Shown: positions 15,820-25,457, counted from the first letter of the stretch. The stretch: 64,000 nucleotides of DNA from SFFI01 sp964398655 (GCA_964398655.1 CAYNNG010000006.1:1-64000), one strand, 5' to 3'. Program-made: numbers and translations. Notes: generated by a model not told the origin, from the sequence alone.

Positions 15820-17673
15820 TTACTGGGCCAGAATCTCCATAAATTCCTCACCTGTAATGGTTTCTGCCTGGTAGAGGTGGTCGGCCAGCTGGTCTAGTTT
15901 ATCTCGGTTGTCGATCATGACCTGCTTGGCTTTGGCGTAGGAGGAGCTAATGATCTGCATGACCTCCTGGTCTACCTGGTAGCTGGTTTCCGGCGAACAG
16001 GTCATCTGACCTTGGCCGCCCAAATACTGACTGCCTCCGGACTCTAGCTGCATCATGCCGAACTTGTCGGACATGCCGTAGCGGGTGACCATCTGCTTGG
16101 CGAGCTGGGTGGCTTTTTCGATATCGTTGGCCGCTCCGGTGGTAATCTCTCCAAAGACAACTTCTTCCGCGGCCCGGCCGCCGACCAGGGTTTCAATCTG
16201 GTTCAGGGCATCGGTCCGGGACATGAGGACCTTTTCGTTTTCTTCTACCTGCATGGTGTAGCCCAGGGCCCCTGAAGTACGGGGCACAATGGTGATCTTG
16301 GTAACGGGGGCCGAGCCCTTCTGCAGGGCGGCTACCAGGGCGTGGCCGATTTCGTGGTAGGAGACGATCTTCTTCTCCTCGTCCGACATGATGGAGTTCT
16401 TCTTTTGAGCGCCGGCGATCACGGTCTCGATGGATTCCACCAGGTCTTCCGTAGTGACTTTGTCGCGGCCATGGCGGACCGCCCGCAGGGCTGCCTCGTT
16501 AACCATATTGGCTACATCGGCCCCGGAGGCGCCGGAGGTCATCCGGGCGATCAAGTTGTAGTCGATGGGATCGGCGGTTTGGACCCGGCGCAGGTGGACT
16601 TTAAGGATATCTTCCCGGCCTTGGAGGTCAGGCAGTTCCATGCGGACCTGGCGGTCGAAACGTCCCGGACGGAGCAGGGCGGGGTCTAGAACTTCTGGTC
16701 GGTTGGTCGCGGCTAGGATAATAACCCCCTTATTGGCGCCAAAGCCGTCCATCTCCGTTAAGAGCTGGTTGAGGGTCTGCTCGCGTTCGTCGTTGGTGGA
16801 CATCTGGTTGTCGCGCGACTTACCAATGGTGTCGATTTCGTCGATAAAGACAATGCAAGGCGCGTGCTTGCCGGCTTCTTCAAAGAGGTCGCGGACCTTG
16901 GCGGCACCTCGGCCGACAAACATTTCAACAAACTCGGATCCGGAGATGGAGTAGAAGGGGACATGGGCTTCGCCGGCTACGGCCTTGGCGATCAAGGTTT
17001 TACCGGTGCCCGGAGGGCCTACAAGGAGGACGCCCTTAGGGCACTGGGCGCCGACTTTTTGGTACTTCTCGGGCTGGTTCAAGTAGTCAATAATTTCCTG
17101 CAGAGACTCCTTGGCTTCCTCCTGGCCCGCCACATCGGCGAAAGTTTTTTCGCCCTCTTCCGGCTGGTAGAGCTTGGCTCCGGACTTGCCGTAAATATTC
17201 AGGCCCGAAGCTCCCATGCGGCCCATCATACGTTTGTTCATCATATGGCCGAGCCAGAAGAAGATGAGGATAGGCAGGATGTAGGAGGCGAGGATGCTGA
17301 GGAAGATGCTGGGTGTTTCGGGGATTTCCGCGGCAAAATCGACATTTTGCTCTTCCAGACGTTTGACCAGGCTGGGGTCATCTACCAGGCCCGTTTTGTA
17401 AATCTGGTCATGACCGTTTTTCTTAGCCTCGTAGAGGATTTGCGTGTCGGAGATGCTGACTTTGGAAACCTCGCCCTTGTCCAGCTGGGTGAGAAATTCG
17501 GAATAGCTGGCGAGCTCAATTTGCTTGCCTTCCATGACCGGCATAACCAGGGTATTGAATAAAACAACAATAATTAGTACAACAAAATAGTAATAAAACA
17601 AAGACTTCCGGGGACGCCGGGGCGGCTCGCCCTGGGGATCCTGTGAGAAGTGTTGAAAGTTATTTTCTGCCAT
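15820..17673 (-). CDS. ftsH: ATP-dependent zinc metalloprotease FtsH
   Basis: Membrane-bound AAA+ protease for quality control, 617 residues. Two helices flank the small outer domain (about 26-45 and 122-142). Walker A GPPGTGKT at 219-226, Walker B VFIDEID at 275-281, second region of homology RPGRFDRQV near 335-343, zinc motif HEIGH at 440-444, and a third ligand region TGAANDIEKAT. The HExxH motif reads HEIGH where most family members have HEAGH. ATG 17673 is preferred to the upstream ATG 17736 because GAGGAGG sits 5 bp before it. HflK/HflC, its usual modulators, are encoded at 51.9-54.0 kb. Confidence 0.95.
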   Translation of the reverse strand: MAENNFQHFSQDPQGEPPRRPRKSLFYYYFVVLIIVVLFNTLVMPVMEGKQIELASYSEFLTQLDKGEVSKVSISDTQILYEAKKNGHDQIYKTGLVDDPSLVKRLEEQNVDFAAEIPETPSIFLSILASYILPILIFFWLGHMMNKRMMGRMGASGLNIYGKSGAKLYQPEEGEKTFADVAGQEEAKESLQEIIDYLNQPEKYQKVGAQCPKGVLLVGPPGTGKTLIAKAVAGEAHVPFYSISGSEFVEMFVGRGAAKVRDLFEEAGKHAPCIVFIDEIDTIGKSRDNQMSTNDEREQTLNQLLTEMDGFGANKGVIILAATNRPEVLDPALLRPGRFDRQVRMELPDLQGREDILKVHLRRVQTADPIDYNLIARMTSGASGADVANMVNEAALRAVRHGRDKVTTEDLVESIETVIAGAQKKNSIMSDEEKKIVSYHEIGHALVAALQKGSAPVTKITIVPRTSGALGYTMQVEENEKVLMSRTDALNQIETLVGGRAAEEVVFGEITTGAANDIEKATQLAKQMVTRYGMSDKFGMMQLESGGSQYLGGQGQMTCSPETSYQVDQEVMQIISSSYAKAKQVMIDNRDKLDQLADHLYQAETITGEEFMEILAQ

Positions 17674-17734
17674 AACTCCTCCTCTAACTTGCTTCTGTGG
17701 GATGGGGCAAGTCATATGAATTAGCTTTTTACCC

Positions 17735-17740
17735 ATTATA
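17735..17740 (-). promoter_or_regulatory. probable -10 element of the ftsH promoter
   Basis: Minus strand reads TATAAT 62 bp before the ftsH start. A matching -35 is weak (TTACAA is 20 bp upstream). Confidence 0.4.
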
Positions 17741-18004
17741 GGTAAAGGGAATTATCTTCATTGTAACGTAGGAATTGTATAATTTAAGTGCACAATAATT
17801 AAAAAATGTGAGAGAAGAATTGACTTCCGCTAACTTGACCTAGTCTTGGGTCTAAAGGCAATATTAACAGGTAAGCACTACTAATTAGCCTTAAGCTCTA
17901 GCATTAAGCTTTAGAATAGAGCTTTAGTCTTAATCCTTAGTTCTAATCCCGCTCAGCTGTCCAGCTGGCGGCTTAGCTATGAGGGCTTATCTATAGGAGG
18001 GAAC

Positions 18005-19123
18005 ATGTCACAGGAAAAATCTCAGGTATATTTTACCGACTTTCGCACCACCCTAGAGGAAAACGTGCCGGACAAATTGTCCAAACTTATCCGTCAGGCA
18101 GGCTTGGACCAAATTAACTTTCATAAGAAATTTACGGCGATCAAGATGCACTTTGGCGAGCCGGGCAACCTGGCCTTCCTGCGGCCTAACTACGCCAAGG
18201 TCGTGGCTGACGAGGTGAAAAGGCTGGAGGGCATTCCGTTCTTGACCGACTGCAACACCCTCTATGTAGGCCGCCGTAAGAACGCCCTCGAGCACCTGGG
18301 CGCAGCGCAGGAGAATGGTTTCAGTGTCTTATCCACTGGCTGCCAAATCCTCATCGGCGATGGCCTCAAGGGTACAGACGAGCGCGAAGTGCCTCTGGAG
18401 GGCGAACATATTAAGCACATTAAGACCGCGAAAATCGGCACAGCCATCATGGACGCGGATGTATTTATCTCCTTGAGCCACTTTAAGGGCCATGAATCCA
18501 CAGGCTTTGGCGGCGCGATTAAGAACATCGGCATGGGCTGCGGGTCCCGGGCTGGCAAGATGGAAATGCACTACGGAGGCAAGCCGGAAGTCAACCAGGA
18601 CAACTGCGTAGCCTGCGCCAGCTGCTTCCGCAATTGTGCCCACGGAGCCATTTCTTTCCCCAATAAGAAGGCCTTTATCGATATCAACAAATGTGTGGGC
18701 TGCGGCCGCTGCATTGGCTCCTGCAACTACGATGCCATCCACCCCATCGACAGCAACTCCAACACCATCTTGAACGAGCGCATGGCCGAGTACGCCTTGG
18801 CGGTTGTACAAGGACGCCCCCACTTCCATATCAGCATCATCCAAGATGTCTCGCCCTACTGCGACTGCCATTCCGAAAATGATGCCCCCATCGTTCCCGA
18901 TTTGGGTATGCTGGCCTCTTTTGACCCCGTCGCCCTTGACCGGGCCTGCGCCGACCTCGTCAACGCCGCTTCTCCACTGCCCAACTCTAAACTGGCCGAG
19001 AGCAAGGAAGACCTGCACGACCACTTCAAAAATATGTTCCCCGACACCGACTGGGAAACCTGCCTCAGCCACGCCGAAGAGATTGGCCTGGGCACCCAAA
19101 ACTACGAATTGATCAAGCTGTAG
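18005..19123 (+). CDS. DUF362 domain protein with two [4Fe-4S] ferredoxin motifs
   Basis: Cytoplasmic iron-sulfur protein of 372 residues and unknown reaction. Residues 1-195 form the DUF362 domain (SHFKGHESTGFGGAIKN); two ferredoxin clusters follow, Cys201/204/207/211 and Cys230/233/236/240. The C-terminal third returns to the DUF362 fold (DVSPYCDCHSEND, SFDPVALDRACADLV). ATG 18005 follows TAGGAGGG. It is a single-gene unit closed by a strong terminator. Such proteins are common in strict anaerobes. Confidence 0.88.
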   Translation: MSQEKSQVYFTDFRTTLEENVPDKLSKLIRQAGLDQINFHKKFTAIKMHFGEPGNLAFLRPNYAKVVADEVKRLEGIPFLTDCNTLYVGRRKNALEHLGAAQENGFSVLSTGCQILIGDGLKGTDEREVPLEGEHIKHIKTAKIGTAIMDADVFISLSHFKGHESTGFGGAIKNIGMGCGSRAGKMEMHYGGKPEVNQDNCVACASCFRNCAHGAISFPNKKAFIDINKCVGCGRCIGSCNYDAIHPIDSNSNTILNERMAEYALAVVQGRPHFHISIIQDVSPYCDCHSENDAPIVPDLGMLASFDPVALDRACADLVNAASPLPNSKLAESKEDLHDHFKNMFPDTDWETCLSHAEEIGLGTQNYELIKL

Positions 19124-19155
19124 AGTTTGGGCTCTCCGGAGTCCCATATATCATG

Positions 19156-19190
19156 GTGCCTCTCCCCGCGGATGCGGGAGAGGCACTTTT
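19156..19190 (+). terminator. terminator of the DUF362 gene
   Basis: GTGCCTCTCCC (19156-19166) pairs with GGGAGAGGCAC (19176-19186), then TTTTGCTT. Confidence 0.9.
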
Positions 19191-19217
19191 GCTTCCTACT
19201 CTAACTTCTCCGTTACT

Positions 19218-19356
19218 CGGACAAATTTACAACTAATGGGTGTGCCCGTCAGCAAGTTTTCAAGTAATGGGTGGCTGCTCGAACAATTTGGCAGTTAGTG
19301 GGTGGTTTTACTGACCAAAATCCTGATGCCACCTTCCATTACTTGAAAACTTGTCG
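19218..19356. repeat. intergenic repeat cluster B, 31-bp phased
   Basis: Three plus-strand copies have their TGGG anchors at 19237, 19268 and 19299, exactly 31 bp apart (ACAAATTTACAACTAATGGG, AAGTTTTCAAGTAATGGGTG, ACAATTTGGCAGTTAGTGGG). A fourth copy is inverted at 19330-19356 (CCTTCCATTACTTGAAAAC). The 302-bp spacer holds no gene. Confidence 0.75.
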
Positions 19357-19425
19357 GAATATCTGAGGACTTGATTTAAGTACAGGCCTTTCCTCGCCAG
19401 ACTCCTTACTTTAAAATAGATATCC

Positions 19426-20316
19426 ATGACTAGGCACCGTTACCAAGAACTGAATATCTCCGGAATCCCGGTTCAGGTCATCCGCAAGGACCACATGAAA
19501 AACCTGCGCCTCACGATCAAGGCTCCAGAGGGTAGGGTGGTAGTTTCCTGTCCTTATTATGTTTCCGATGCCCAGATTATCGACTTCGTGCAATCTCGCA
19601 GGACTTTTATTTGTGAAGCGCAGGAAAAAATTTCGCGCCAAGCACAAGAGTTGGCGGAAGCGCAAGCAGACCAGATGTTTTATACCGGTAAACTCATTGA
19701 GCTCCTGGGGGAACCCTATCTGCTTGAGCTGCAAGAATGTGAAGATGATCAAAGGGGCTATGTTCGCATCCGCAGCAAGCGGAACGCCCTGAAGGAGCTG
19801 GGGGATTATTGGCGGGGCGTGGAGGCCAAACAGGCTGCCCTGGGCATTCCTGACCTTGACCGCAAGTACGCTCCCTGGTCCAGACTGGATTGGTCAGACC
19901 TAGACCCTAAAAATCAGCCCTGGGCGTATCTATTGACCCTGCCCGTATATACGGATACAGACTGGGAAACCCTAAATGATTGTATGCAGCAAGTTTATCG
20001 CATGATTTTAGAGCCCAGACTAAAGTTTTATACGGCGAAAGCAGAAGAGCTTACTGGCCTGAAGGCTGAGGAATATCGCTTGAAAAAGATGAAAACTCGT
20101 TGGGGGACCTGTAATGTAGAAGCCAAGCGCATTTGGCTCAGCACCAAGCTCGCAGCCTATCCTCCTCAATGCTTGGAATACATCCTCGTGCATGAACTGG
20201 TACATTTAGTCGAAAAGGACCACGGTGAGCGCTTTCAGACCTTGGTCAGCCAATATTATCCTAATTGGCGGGAAGCGGAGCTATTGCTCAATGGGCCTCG
20301 CTCGAAATTCTTGTAG
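19426..20316 (+). CDS. YgjP-type zinc metallopeptidase (DUF45/M48 family)
   Basis: Predicted cytosolic metalloprotein of 296 residues. The zinc motif HELVH is at 256-260 with Glu263 close behind and DHGERF following, and RWGTCN at 225-230 is the second signature of the family. An insert of about 75 residues (120-195, Trp-rich) separates the N-terminal domain from the catalytic helix and makes the protein longer than the usual 230-240. Start ATG 19426 has only a weak ribosome site. Function in bacteria is not established. Confidence 0.85.
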   Translation: MTRHRYQELNISGIPVQVIRKDHMKNLRLTIKAPEGRVVVSCPYYVSDAQIIDFVQSRRTFICEAQEKISRQAQELAEAQADQMFYTGKLIELLGEPYLLELQECEDDQRGYVRIRSKRNALKELGDYWRGVEAKQAALGIPDLDRKYAPWSRLDWSDLDPKNQPWAYLLTLPVYTDTDWETLNDCMQQVYRMILEPRLKFYTAKAEELTGLKAEEYRLKKMKTRWGTCNVEAKRIWLSTKLAAYPPQCLEYILVHELVHLVEKDHGERFQTLVSQYYPNWREAELLLNGPRSKFL

Positions 20317-20427
20317 ATGGGGTTTTGCCTCTCCTTAGTGTTTCAGGAAAGTTCAATGGTGGGTAAAAGCCATTTTCAAGGAAATCCCAACTACAGGGCT
20401 CCAAAAACCAATCCAGTCTCCAGCAAC

Positions 20428-21081
20428 CTACTCTTTAATCTCCAAAATGCGGAAGTGGTTCTTGTTGAATTCAATCAAGCCGTCATCGCGCATGCGCATT
20501 AACTCCTTGGAGAGGGCGCTGCGGTCCACGTTCAAGTAGTCGGCCAGCTCCTGACGGTTGAAGGGAATATCAAATTCTCTCTTCCCGGTTTCCAGGGCTT
20601 GCGCGGACAAGTAGGCGCCCAGGCGGGAGCGGATTTTCTTGAAGGAGAGCTGGAAGGCCCGCTTGGAGAGGGCCACATTTTTGCGGGCTGACAGCAAGAG
20701 GACATTGCGCAGCAATTTGGCGTGCCAGCTGGCGTCAGCGTGGTGGCCCTGAAAAAGGCCCGCAATATCAATCATCATGATGCGGCTAGCTTCGATTGCT
20801 ATGGCCTCTACCACCAGGGGCTCGCCTGTGATGGCGTAGCTCTCGCCGAAAATCTCTCCTGGGCCCAGCTTGTTCAAGATGCTGCGACCGCCCCAGAGAT
20901 TGTAGATTTCAATATTTACCCGACCGGAGAGAATTAGGCCCATATGGCTGGTTTGGTCTCCGGCGGTGAGGATTACCTCGCCCTTGTCAAAAGACCGCTC
21001 CCGCAGGCATTTGCACTTGCGCATGTCGGTATATTCATCTTTGCTTAAGCCCGCGAAAAGGGGCGAAATAATTTTTTCCAC
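20428..21081 (-). CDS. Crp/Fnr family transcriptional regulator
   Basis: A 217-residue regulator: cyclic-nucleotide-binding-type beta barrel (about 10-115, GEIFGESYAITGEPLV), dimer helix, and a C-terminal winged helix whose recognition helix is FNRQELADYLNVDRSALS. No Fnr-type four-Cys cluster is evident; two Cys sit at 23 and 25 (KCKC). It is divergent from the DUF438 gene and near hcp, so it is a candidate regulator of the stress module, like HcpR-type Crp/Fnr proteins; that link is inference. ATG 21081 has an AAAGGAGC site upstream. Confidence 0.88.
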   Translation of the reverse strand: MEKIISPLFAGLSKDEYTDMRKCKCLRERSFDKGEVILTAGDQTSHMGLILSGRVNIEIYNLWGGRSILNKLGPGEIFGESYAITGEPLVVEAIAIEASRIMMIDIAGLFQGHHADASWHAKLLRNVLLLSARKNVALSKRAFQLSFKKIRSRLGAYLSAQALETGKREFDIPFNRQELADYLNVDRSALSKELMRMRDDGLIEFNKNHFRILEIKE

Positions 21082-21239
21082 TTTGACTTTGCTCCTTTCC
21101 CAGCGCTGGAAACTGAGAGCTTAAATATATTTTGCGATACCTAAGAAATCTAACTTAAGTATGCCGAGGGCAGGCTGCAGCGGACCTTACCAGGCGGCTG
21201 CGTAACATATGAATCGGATTCGCAAGCCTTCCTTGGCTT

Positions 21240-21253
21240 GTGGTTATAACCAC
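21240..21253. promoter_or_regulatory. palindrome in the Crp/Fnr-DUF438 intergenic region
   Basis: GTGGTTATAACCAC is a perfect 14-bp palindrome located between the divergent regulator and DUF438 genes. Size and position fit a site for a dimeric winged-helix regulator. I did not find a second copy in front of hcp. Confidence 0.45.
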
Positions 21254-21325
21254 GGAAGTCCTGACTTGATTTTAGTAACTTAGGGGCAGAGGAGCAAGAG
21301 AACCCCATGAATAGGAGCAGACCAT

Positions 21326-22765
21326 ATGAATTCTAATTTAGATTTACAGCAAAATAGAAACCTGCCTGATATACCAAATTCTGAGAATTCTGAGCGGCCA
21401 AATTCTAGGCCCCACTCTAGAGCCCATAACGCTGAGCCCAGCCATGCTGACCGGGTTGCGCTCCTGCGAGACTATGTAGGTCGCTTGGTAGAGGGTGAAG
21501 ACCTGGAGACGGTCCGGGCCGACTTCGTGCAAAATTTCAGTACGGTCGAGGCCTCGGAAATTGCTAAGGCAGAGCAAGAACTTATTAAAAGCGGTATCCC
21601 TGTCGCGGAGGTGCAAAGGCTGTGCGATGTCCACTCGGCCCTTTTCCATGGTGCCACGAGCACCGAACAACTGGCCCAGGCGAAGGCTGCGGTTCAGGCT
21701 TCGGCCCACCAGCTCAAGAAAGCGGACCAGCAGCTCCAGCCCATTCAGGATATCCCCGGCCACCCGGTCAACGTGTTCCGGACGGAAAACCGCAGGATAA
21801 TGGAACTGGTCCAGCAGGCCCAGGAAGCTCTAGCCGCAGGAGCAGACTTACCTCAATTGCAGGCTGCGGCGGAAGACCTGCGCGCCGTGGCCATCCACTA
21901 CGCACGCAAGGGTGACCTAATTTACCCCCTCCTCAACCGCAAATACGGCTTTACCGGACCTGCTGGCGTGATGTGGGGTGTAGACGATGAAATCCGCGAT
22001 GAGCTGAAAATCCTGGCGGAAGCCGGTGACCAGATTTCTGACTTCCGCGACCGCTTCCAGACCGTAGTGGGCCGGGCCCAGGAGATGATCTTTAAGGAAG
22101 ACAACATCCTCTTTCCCCTCTGCCTGCGCGAGTTCAGCGAGGAAGACTGGATCCGGATTTATTACGAGCTGCCGGCCTATGAAAACCTGCTGACTGAGGG
22201 TTATCCAGAATGGCCAGAAGCGGAAGCTAAACGGGAAGACCTGAAAACTGTGGGCGGCCAGACGGCAGCCAGCCGTAGGGCGCCGGACCAGGCGGAAGCG
22301 ACCAACGGAGCCCAGACTGGAGACGTAGCGAAAGCGGCCGACCACACAAGCGCGGACGACGCAACAGCTGAGCTCCCACAAGATATGATCACCCTGGGTA
22401 GCGGCCACATGACCCCCGCGCAGATCCTCGCGGTCCTTAACACCATCCCTCTAGAGCTGACCTTTGTGGATGCGGACAATATTAACCGCTTCTTTAATGA
22501 TGGAGACAAGCTCTTCAAACGGCCGGATATGGCCATTGACCGCGATGTTTTCTCCTGCCATCCACCCAAGATTGAACCCATGGTGCGGGGGATCATTGCC
22601 AGCTTCCGCAGTGGAGAAAAGGATAGCGTGGACGTCTGGATGGAGAAGCAGGGCGAGCCTGTCTTCGTCCGCTACCTGGCCGTGCGAGATGCCAGCGGCA
22701 AGTATCTAGGAACCTTGGAAACTGTTCAGCGCTTGGGCTTTGCTCAGGAGCACTTTCAGCAGTAA
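21326..22765 (+). CDS. DUF438-hemerythrin-PAS domain protein
   Basis: A 479-residue cytosolic protein. After a variable Asn/Ser-rich start, DUF438 spans about 45-125 (RVALLRDYVGRLVEGEDLE), a hemerythrin-like four-helix region about 150-275 carries HYARKGDLIYPLL and KEDNILFPLCL, then an Ala/Asp-rich linker, and a PAS-type domain from about 360 (LTFVDADNINRFFNDGDKL). Proteins of this architecture are linked with diiron sensing of NO or oxygen and often lie near hcp. ATG 21326 is preceded by AGGAGCAG. Domain order is clear; sensing role is inferred. Confidence 0.85.
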   Translation: MNSNLDLQQNRNLPDIPNSENSERPNSRPHSRAHNAEPSHADRVALLRDYVGRLVEGEDLETVRADFVQNFSTVEASEIAKAEQELIKSGIPVAEVQRLCDVHSALFHGATSTEQLAQAKAAVQASAHQLKKADQQLQPIQDIPGHPVNVFRTENRRIMELVQQAQEALAAGADLPQLQAAAEDLRAVAIHYARKGDLIYPLLNRKYGFTGPAGVMWGVDDEIRDELKILAEAGDQISDFRDRFQTVVGRAQEMIFKEDNILFPLCLREFSEEDWIRIYYELPAYENLLTEGYPEWPEAEAKREDLKTVGGQTAASRRAPDQAEATNGAQTGDVAKAADHTSADDATAELPQDMITLGSGHMTPAQILAVLNTIPLELTFVDADNINRFFNDGDKLFKRPDMAIDRDVFSCHPPKIEPMVRGIIASFRSGEKDSVDVWMEKQGEPVFVRYLAVRDASGKYLGTLETVQRLGFAQEHFQQ

Positions 22766-22874
22766 TTGTTGGGGCAGTACAGATTGTCCGGAGTAAGCAC
22801 TTCTGGGAAGACTTAAAAAGTAAGCACTTTCGAGCATGAGTAAGATGCCCGAAGATTTGTTAGGAGTGAACGCC

Positions 22875-23234
22875 ATGTACAAACTTAAAATCAAACGAAT
22901 TTATGAAGACCCTGACCCGGAGGACGGCAAACGGATATTGGTTGACCGGCTCTGGCCCCGAGGCGTGCGCAAGGTAGATGCGGCCCTGGACTTTTGGTGG
23001 AGGGACGTGGCGCCCAGCCCAGATCTGCGCAAGTGGTTTGGCCACCAGCCGGAACGCTTTGCGGAGTTCAGCCAGGAATACCTGGAGGAGCTGGACAAGT
23101 CTCCTACAGCTGCCGCCTATAAAGAGGAAACTCAAGAGATGCTGCCAAAGGATCCTGTGACCTTCCTCTATGCGGCGCGGGATCCGGAGGTTAACCATGC
23201 GGCCGTACTGAAACAGTGGATGGAAAGAAAGTAA
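22875..23234 (+). CDS. DUF488 family protein
   Basis: Small cytosolic protein of 119 residues and unknown reaction. It shows the family pattern KRIYEDPDPEDGKRILVDRLWPRG at the start (residues 6-29) and FLYAARDPEVNHAAVLKQWM near the end. ATG 22875 is preferred because TAGGAG is 7 bp upstream; an ATG at 22836 would add 13 residues. It sits between the DUF438 gene and hcp on the same strand, so it may be part of the same stress response. Confidence 0.82.
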   Translation: MYKLKIKRIYEDPDPEDGKRILVDRLWPRGVRKVDAALDFWWRDVAPSPDLRKWFGHQPERFAEFSQEYLEELDKSPTAAAYKEETQEMLPKDPVTFLYAARDPEVNHAAVLKQWMERK

Positions 23235-23338
23235 GTCCGACAAGAAGATAGACGAGAAAATAGACGAGAAAAAAGTTTAAGTTCTCAAGACGAGAAGATA
23301 GTTGTAATTTCGAAGCAAAGAAGCAGAGAGGAAAATCG

Positions 23339-24976
23339 ATGGAAAAGCAAATGTTCTGTTACCAGTGTCAAGAAACAGCCGCCTGCAAGGGCTGTACAGT
23401 CGTAGGTGTCTGCGGGAAAAAGCCAGAAGTAGCCGCCCTGCAGGACCTCCTTATCTATGTCTCCAAAGGTTTGTCCTTTGTGACGACCCGCCTGCGTCAG
23501 GAAGGTAATAAGGTCGCCCCGGAGGTCAACCACCTGGTAACCTTAAACCTGTTTACCACTATTACCAACGCCAACTTTGACCCCGAAGCCATTCAGGCCC
23601 GCATTAGCAAAACCCTGCAGGTCAAGGCTGACATGGTTAAGGAACTTAAAGACCAGACCAACTTGCCCGAGGCCGCTCTCTGGGAAGGCAGAGAAGAGGA
23701 GTATTTGGAAAAAGCCGCTACAGTCGGAGTCTTAGCTACAGAGGACGAAGATATCCGCAGCCTGCGTGAGCTGATCACTTATGGCTTGAAAGGCCTCGCC
23801 GCTTATACCAACCACGCCAATGTCTTGCTGGCCGAAGATGAAGAGGTAGATGCCTTTATGCAGCGTGCCTTGGCCGCGACCTTGGACGACAGCCTGAGCG
23901 TAGATGACCTTGTCGCCCTGACCCTGGAGACTGGGAAATACGGGGTCCAAGGAATGGCTCTCTTGGACAAGGCAAACACAGAAACTTACGGTCATCCGGA
24001 AATCACCAAAGTTCAGCTGGGTGTCCGTAAGAATCCCGGTATCTTGGTTTCTGGCCATGATTTGAAGGACCTGGAAATGCTCCTGGAGCAAACCGCGGGT
24101 ACCGGCGTGGATGTCTATACCCATGGAGAGATGCTCCCAGCCCACTATTATCCGGCCTTCAAGAAATACGCCAATTTTGCCGGCAACTATGGCAATGCCT
24201 GGTGGCAGCAGAAGGAAGAATTCGAGAGCTTCAATGGGCCCGTCCTGCTCACCACCAACTGCCTGGTACCGCCCAAGGACAGCTACAAGGAAAGGATTTA
24301 CACCACTGGAGCTGCTGGCTTCCCCGGCTGCACCCACATTGAAGCTGACGCCAAGGGGCACAAGGATTTCTCGGCCCTGATTGCACATGCCAAGCGCTGC
24401 CCCGCCCCCACCGAGCTGGAACAAGGTGAGATTGTGGGCGGTTTCGCCCACGCCCAGGTCTTCGCTCTGGCCGATCAAATTGTTGAAGCGGTCAAGAGCG
24501 GAGCGATTAAGAAGTTCGTGGTCATGGCAGGCTGTGACGGCCGTCATAAGGCGAGGGACTATTACACGGAGTTCGCAAAGGGCCTGCCTCAAGATACAGT
24601 TATTTTGACCGCTGGCTGCGCCAAATACCGTTACAACAAGCTCCAGCTGGGCGACATCGGGGGTATTCCTCGGGTCTTGGATGCGGGCCAGTGCAACGAT
24701 TCTTACTCCCTGGCCCTGATCGCCTTGAAGCTAAAAGAAATCTTCGGCCTAGCCGATGTCAACGACCTGCCTCTGGTCTATAACATCGCCTGGTATGAGC
24801 AAAAAGCGGTCATCGTACTCCTCGCCCTGCTGTCCCTGGGTGTGAAGAATATCCATGTAGGACCCACCCTGCCAGCCTTCTTCTCTCCCAATGTGACCAA
24901 GGTTTTAGTAGATAACTTTGGCTTGGCCAGCATTGGTACGGTAGAAGACGACCTCAATCTGCTGATTAACAACTAA
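23339..24976 (+). CDS. hcp: hybrid-cluster protein (hydroxylamine reductase / NO-related)
   Basis: Iron-sulfur-oxygen enzyme implicated in nitrosative stress, 545 residues, normal length. The N-terminal [4Fe-4S] motif is Cys7, Cys10, Cys19, Cys25 (FCYQCQE, CTVVGVC). Ligands of the hybrid cluster are visible in CTHIEADAKG, LTAGCAKYRYNK and DAGQCNDSYS, and the C-terminal GPTLPAFFSPN is typical. ATG 23339 follows GAGAGG. A ferredoxin gene 114 bp downstream is the likely electron donor. The leader 23235-23338 contains a 12-bp near-repeat (GAGAAAATAGAC). Confidence 0.95.
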   Translation: MEKQMFCYQCQETAACKGCTVVGVCGKKPEVAALQDLLIYVSKGLSFVTTRLRQEGNKVAPEVNHLVTLNLFTTITNANFDPEAIQARISKTLQVKADMVKELKDQTNLPEAALWEGREEEYLEKAATVGVLATEDEDIRSLRELITYGLKGLAAYTNHANVLLAEDEEVDAFMQRALAATLDDSLSVDDLVALTLETGKYGVQGMALLDKANTETYGHPEITKVQLGVRKNPGILVSGHDLKDLEMLLEQTAGTGVDVYTHGEMLPAHYYPAFKKYANFAGNYGNAWWQQKEEFESFNGPVLLTTNCLVPPKDSYKERIYTTGAAGFPGCTHIEADAKGHKDFSALIAHAKRCPAPTELEQGEIVGGFAHAQVFALADQIVEAVKSGAIKKFVVMAGCDGRHKARDYYTEFAKGLPQDTVILTAGCAKYRYNKLQLGDIGGIPRVLDAGQCNDSYSLALIALKLKEIFGLADVNDLPLVYNIAWYEQKAVIVLLALLSLGVKNIHVGPTLPAFFSPNVTKVLVDNFGLASIGTVEDDLNLLINN

Positions 24977-25090
24977 GCTGATCAGCAACTGAGTTCGCCA
25001 ACTAGACCAGCTAGACCGAAGCTAGGCCAGAACTAGTTTGAACAACTTACACGCAAAGCAACAAACAAAATAATCAAGGAGGATTAGCAC

Positions 25091-25279
25091 ATGAAAGCAC
25101 ATGTAGATCAAGATTTATGTATTGGCTGCGGCCTCTGCGCCGGTATCGCCCCTGAAGTTTTCCAAATGAACGCCGAGGGCAAGGCGGAAGCCTACGCGGA
25201 ATTTACCGAGGACCAGGTCGCAGACGTCCAAGACGCTGTGGACCAGTGCCCCGTAAGCGCGATTTCGATTGAGGAATAG
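25091..25279 (+). CDS. [4Fe-4S] ferredoxin
   Basis: Single-cluster ferredoxin of 62 residues. Ligands are Cys10, Cys13, Cys16 (CIGCGLC) and a distal Cys in DQCPVSAIS; the second CxxC half of 2[4Fe-4S] ferredoxins is missing. Acidic, as is usual. AAGGAGGA lies just before ATG 25091. Position after hcp suggests it supplies electrons to Hcp. Confidence 0.93.
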   Translation: MKAHVDQDLCIGCGLCAGIAPEVFQMNAEGKAEAYAEFTEDQVADVQDAVDQCPVSAISIEE

Positions 25280-25290
25280 AAGGGAAAAAG

Positions 25291-25335
25291 GGGGTGTCTC
25301 AAAATCACAAAAGTGATAGAGACACCCTCTTATCT
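25291..25335 (+). terminator. terminator after the ferredoxin gene
   Basis: GGGTGTCTC (25292-25300) pairs with GAGACACCC (25319-25327), with an inner ATCAC/GTGAT pair, followed by TCTTATCT. Confidence 0.7.
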
Positions 25336-25457
25336 AGGGCTCAGGAATCTACCTGTGGCTGCGGCCCTGCGGAAATTGCTGGCGCATCTTGCTAGCCAAA
25401 GCGGGGGAGTAAAGGAAGATTGGACTAGGCTGTGGCTCTTCTGTAAATCCTAGTTCG

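Noticed and set aside
18329..19147. 272-residue antisense frame inside the DUF362 gene
   Set aside because: The plus strand carries two complete ferredoxin motifs; the antisense reading has none.
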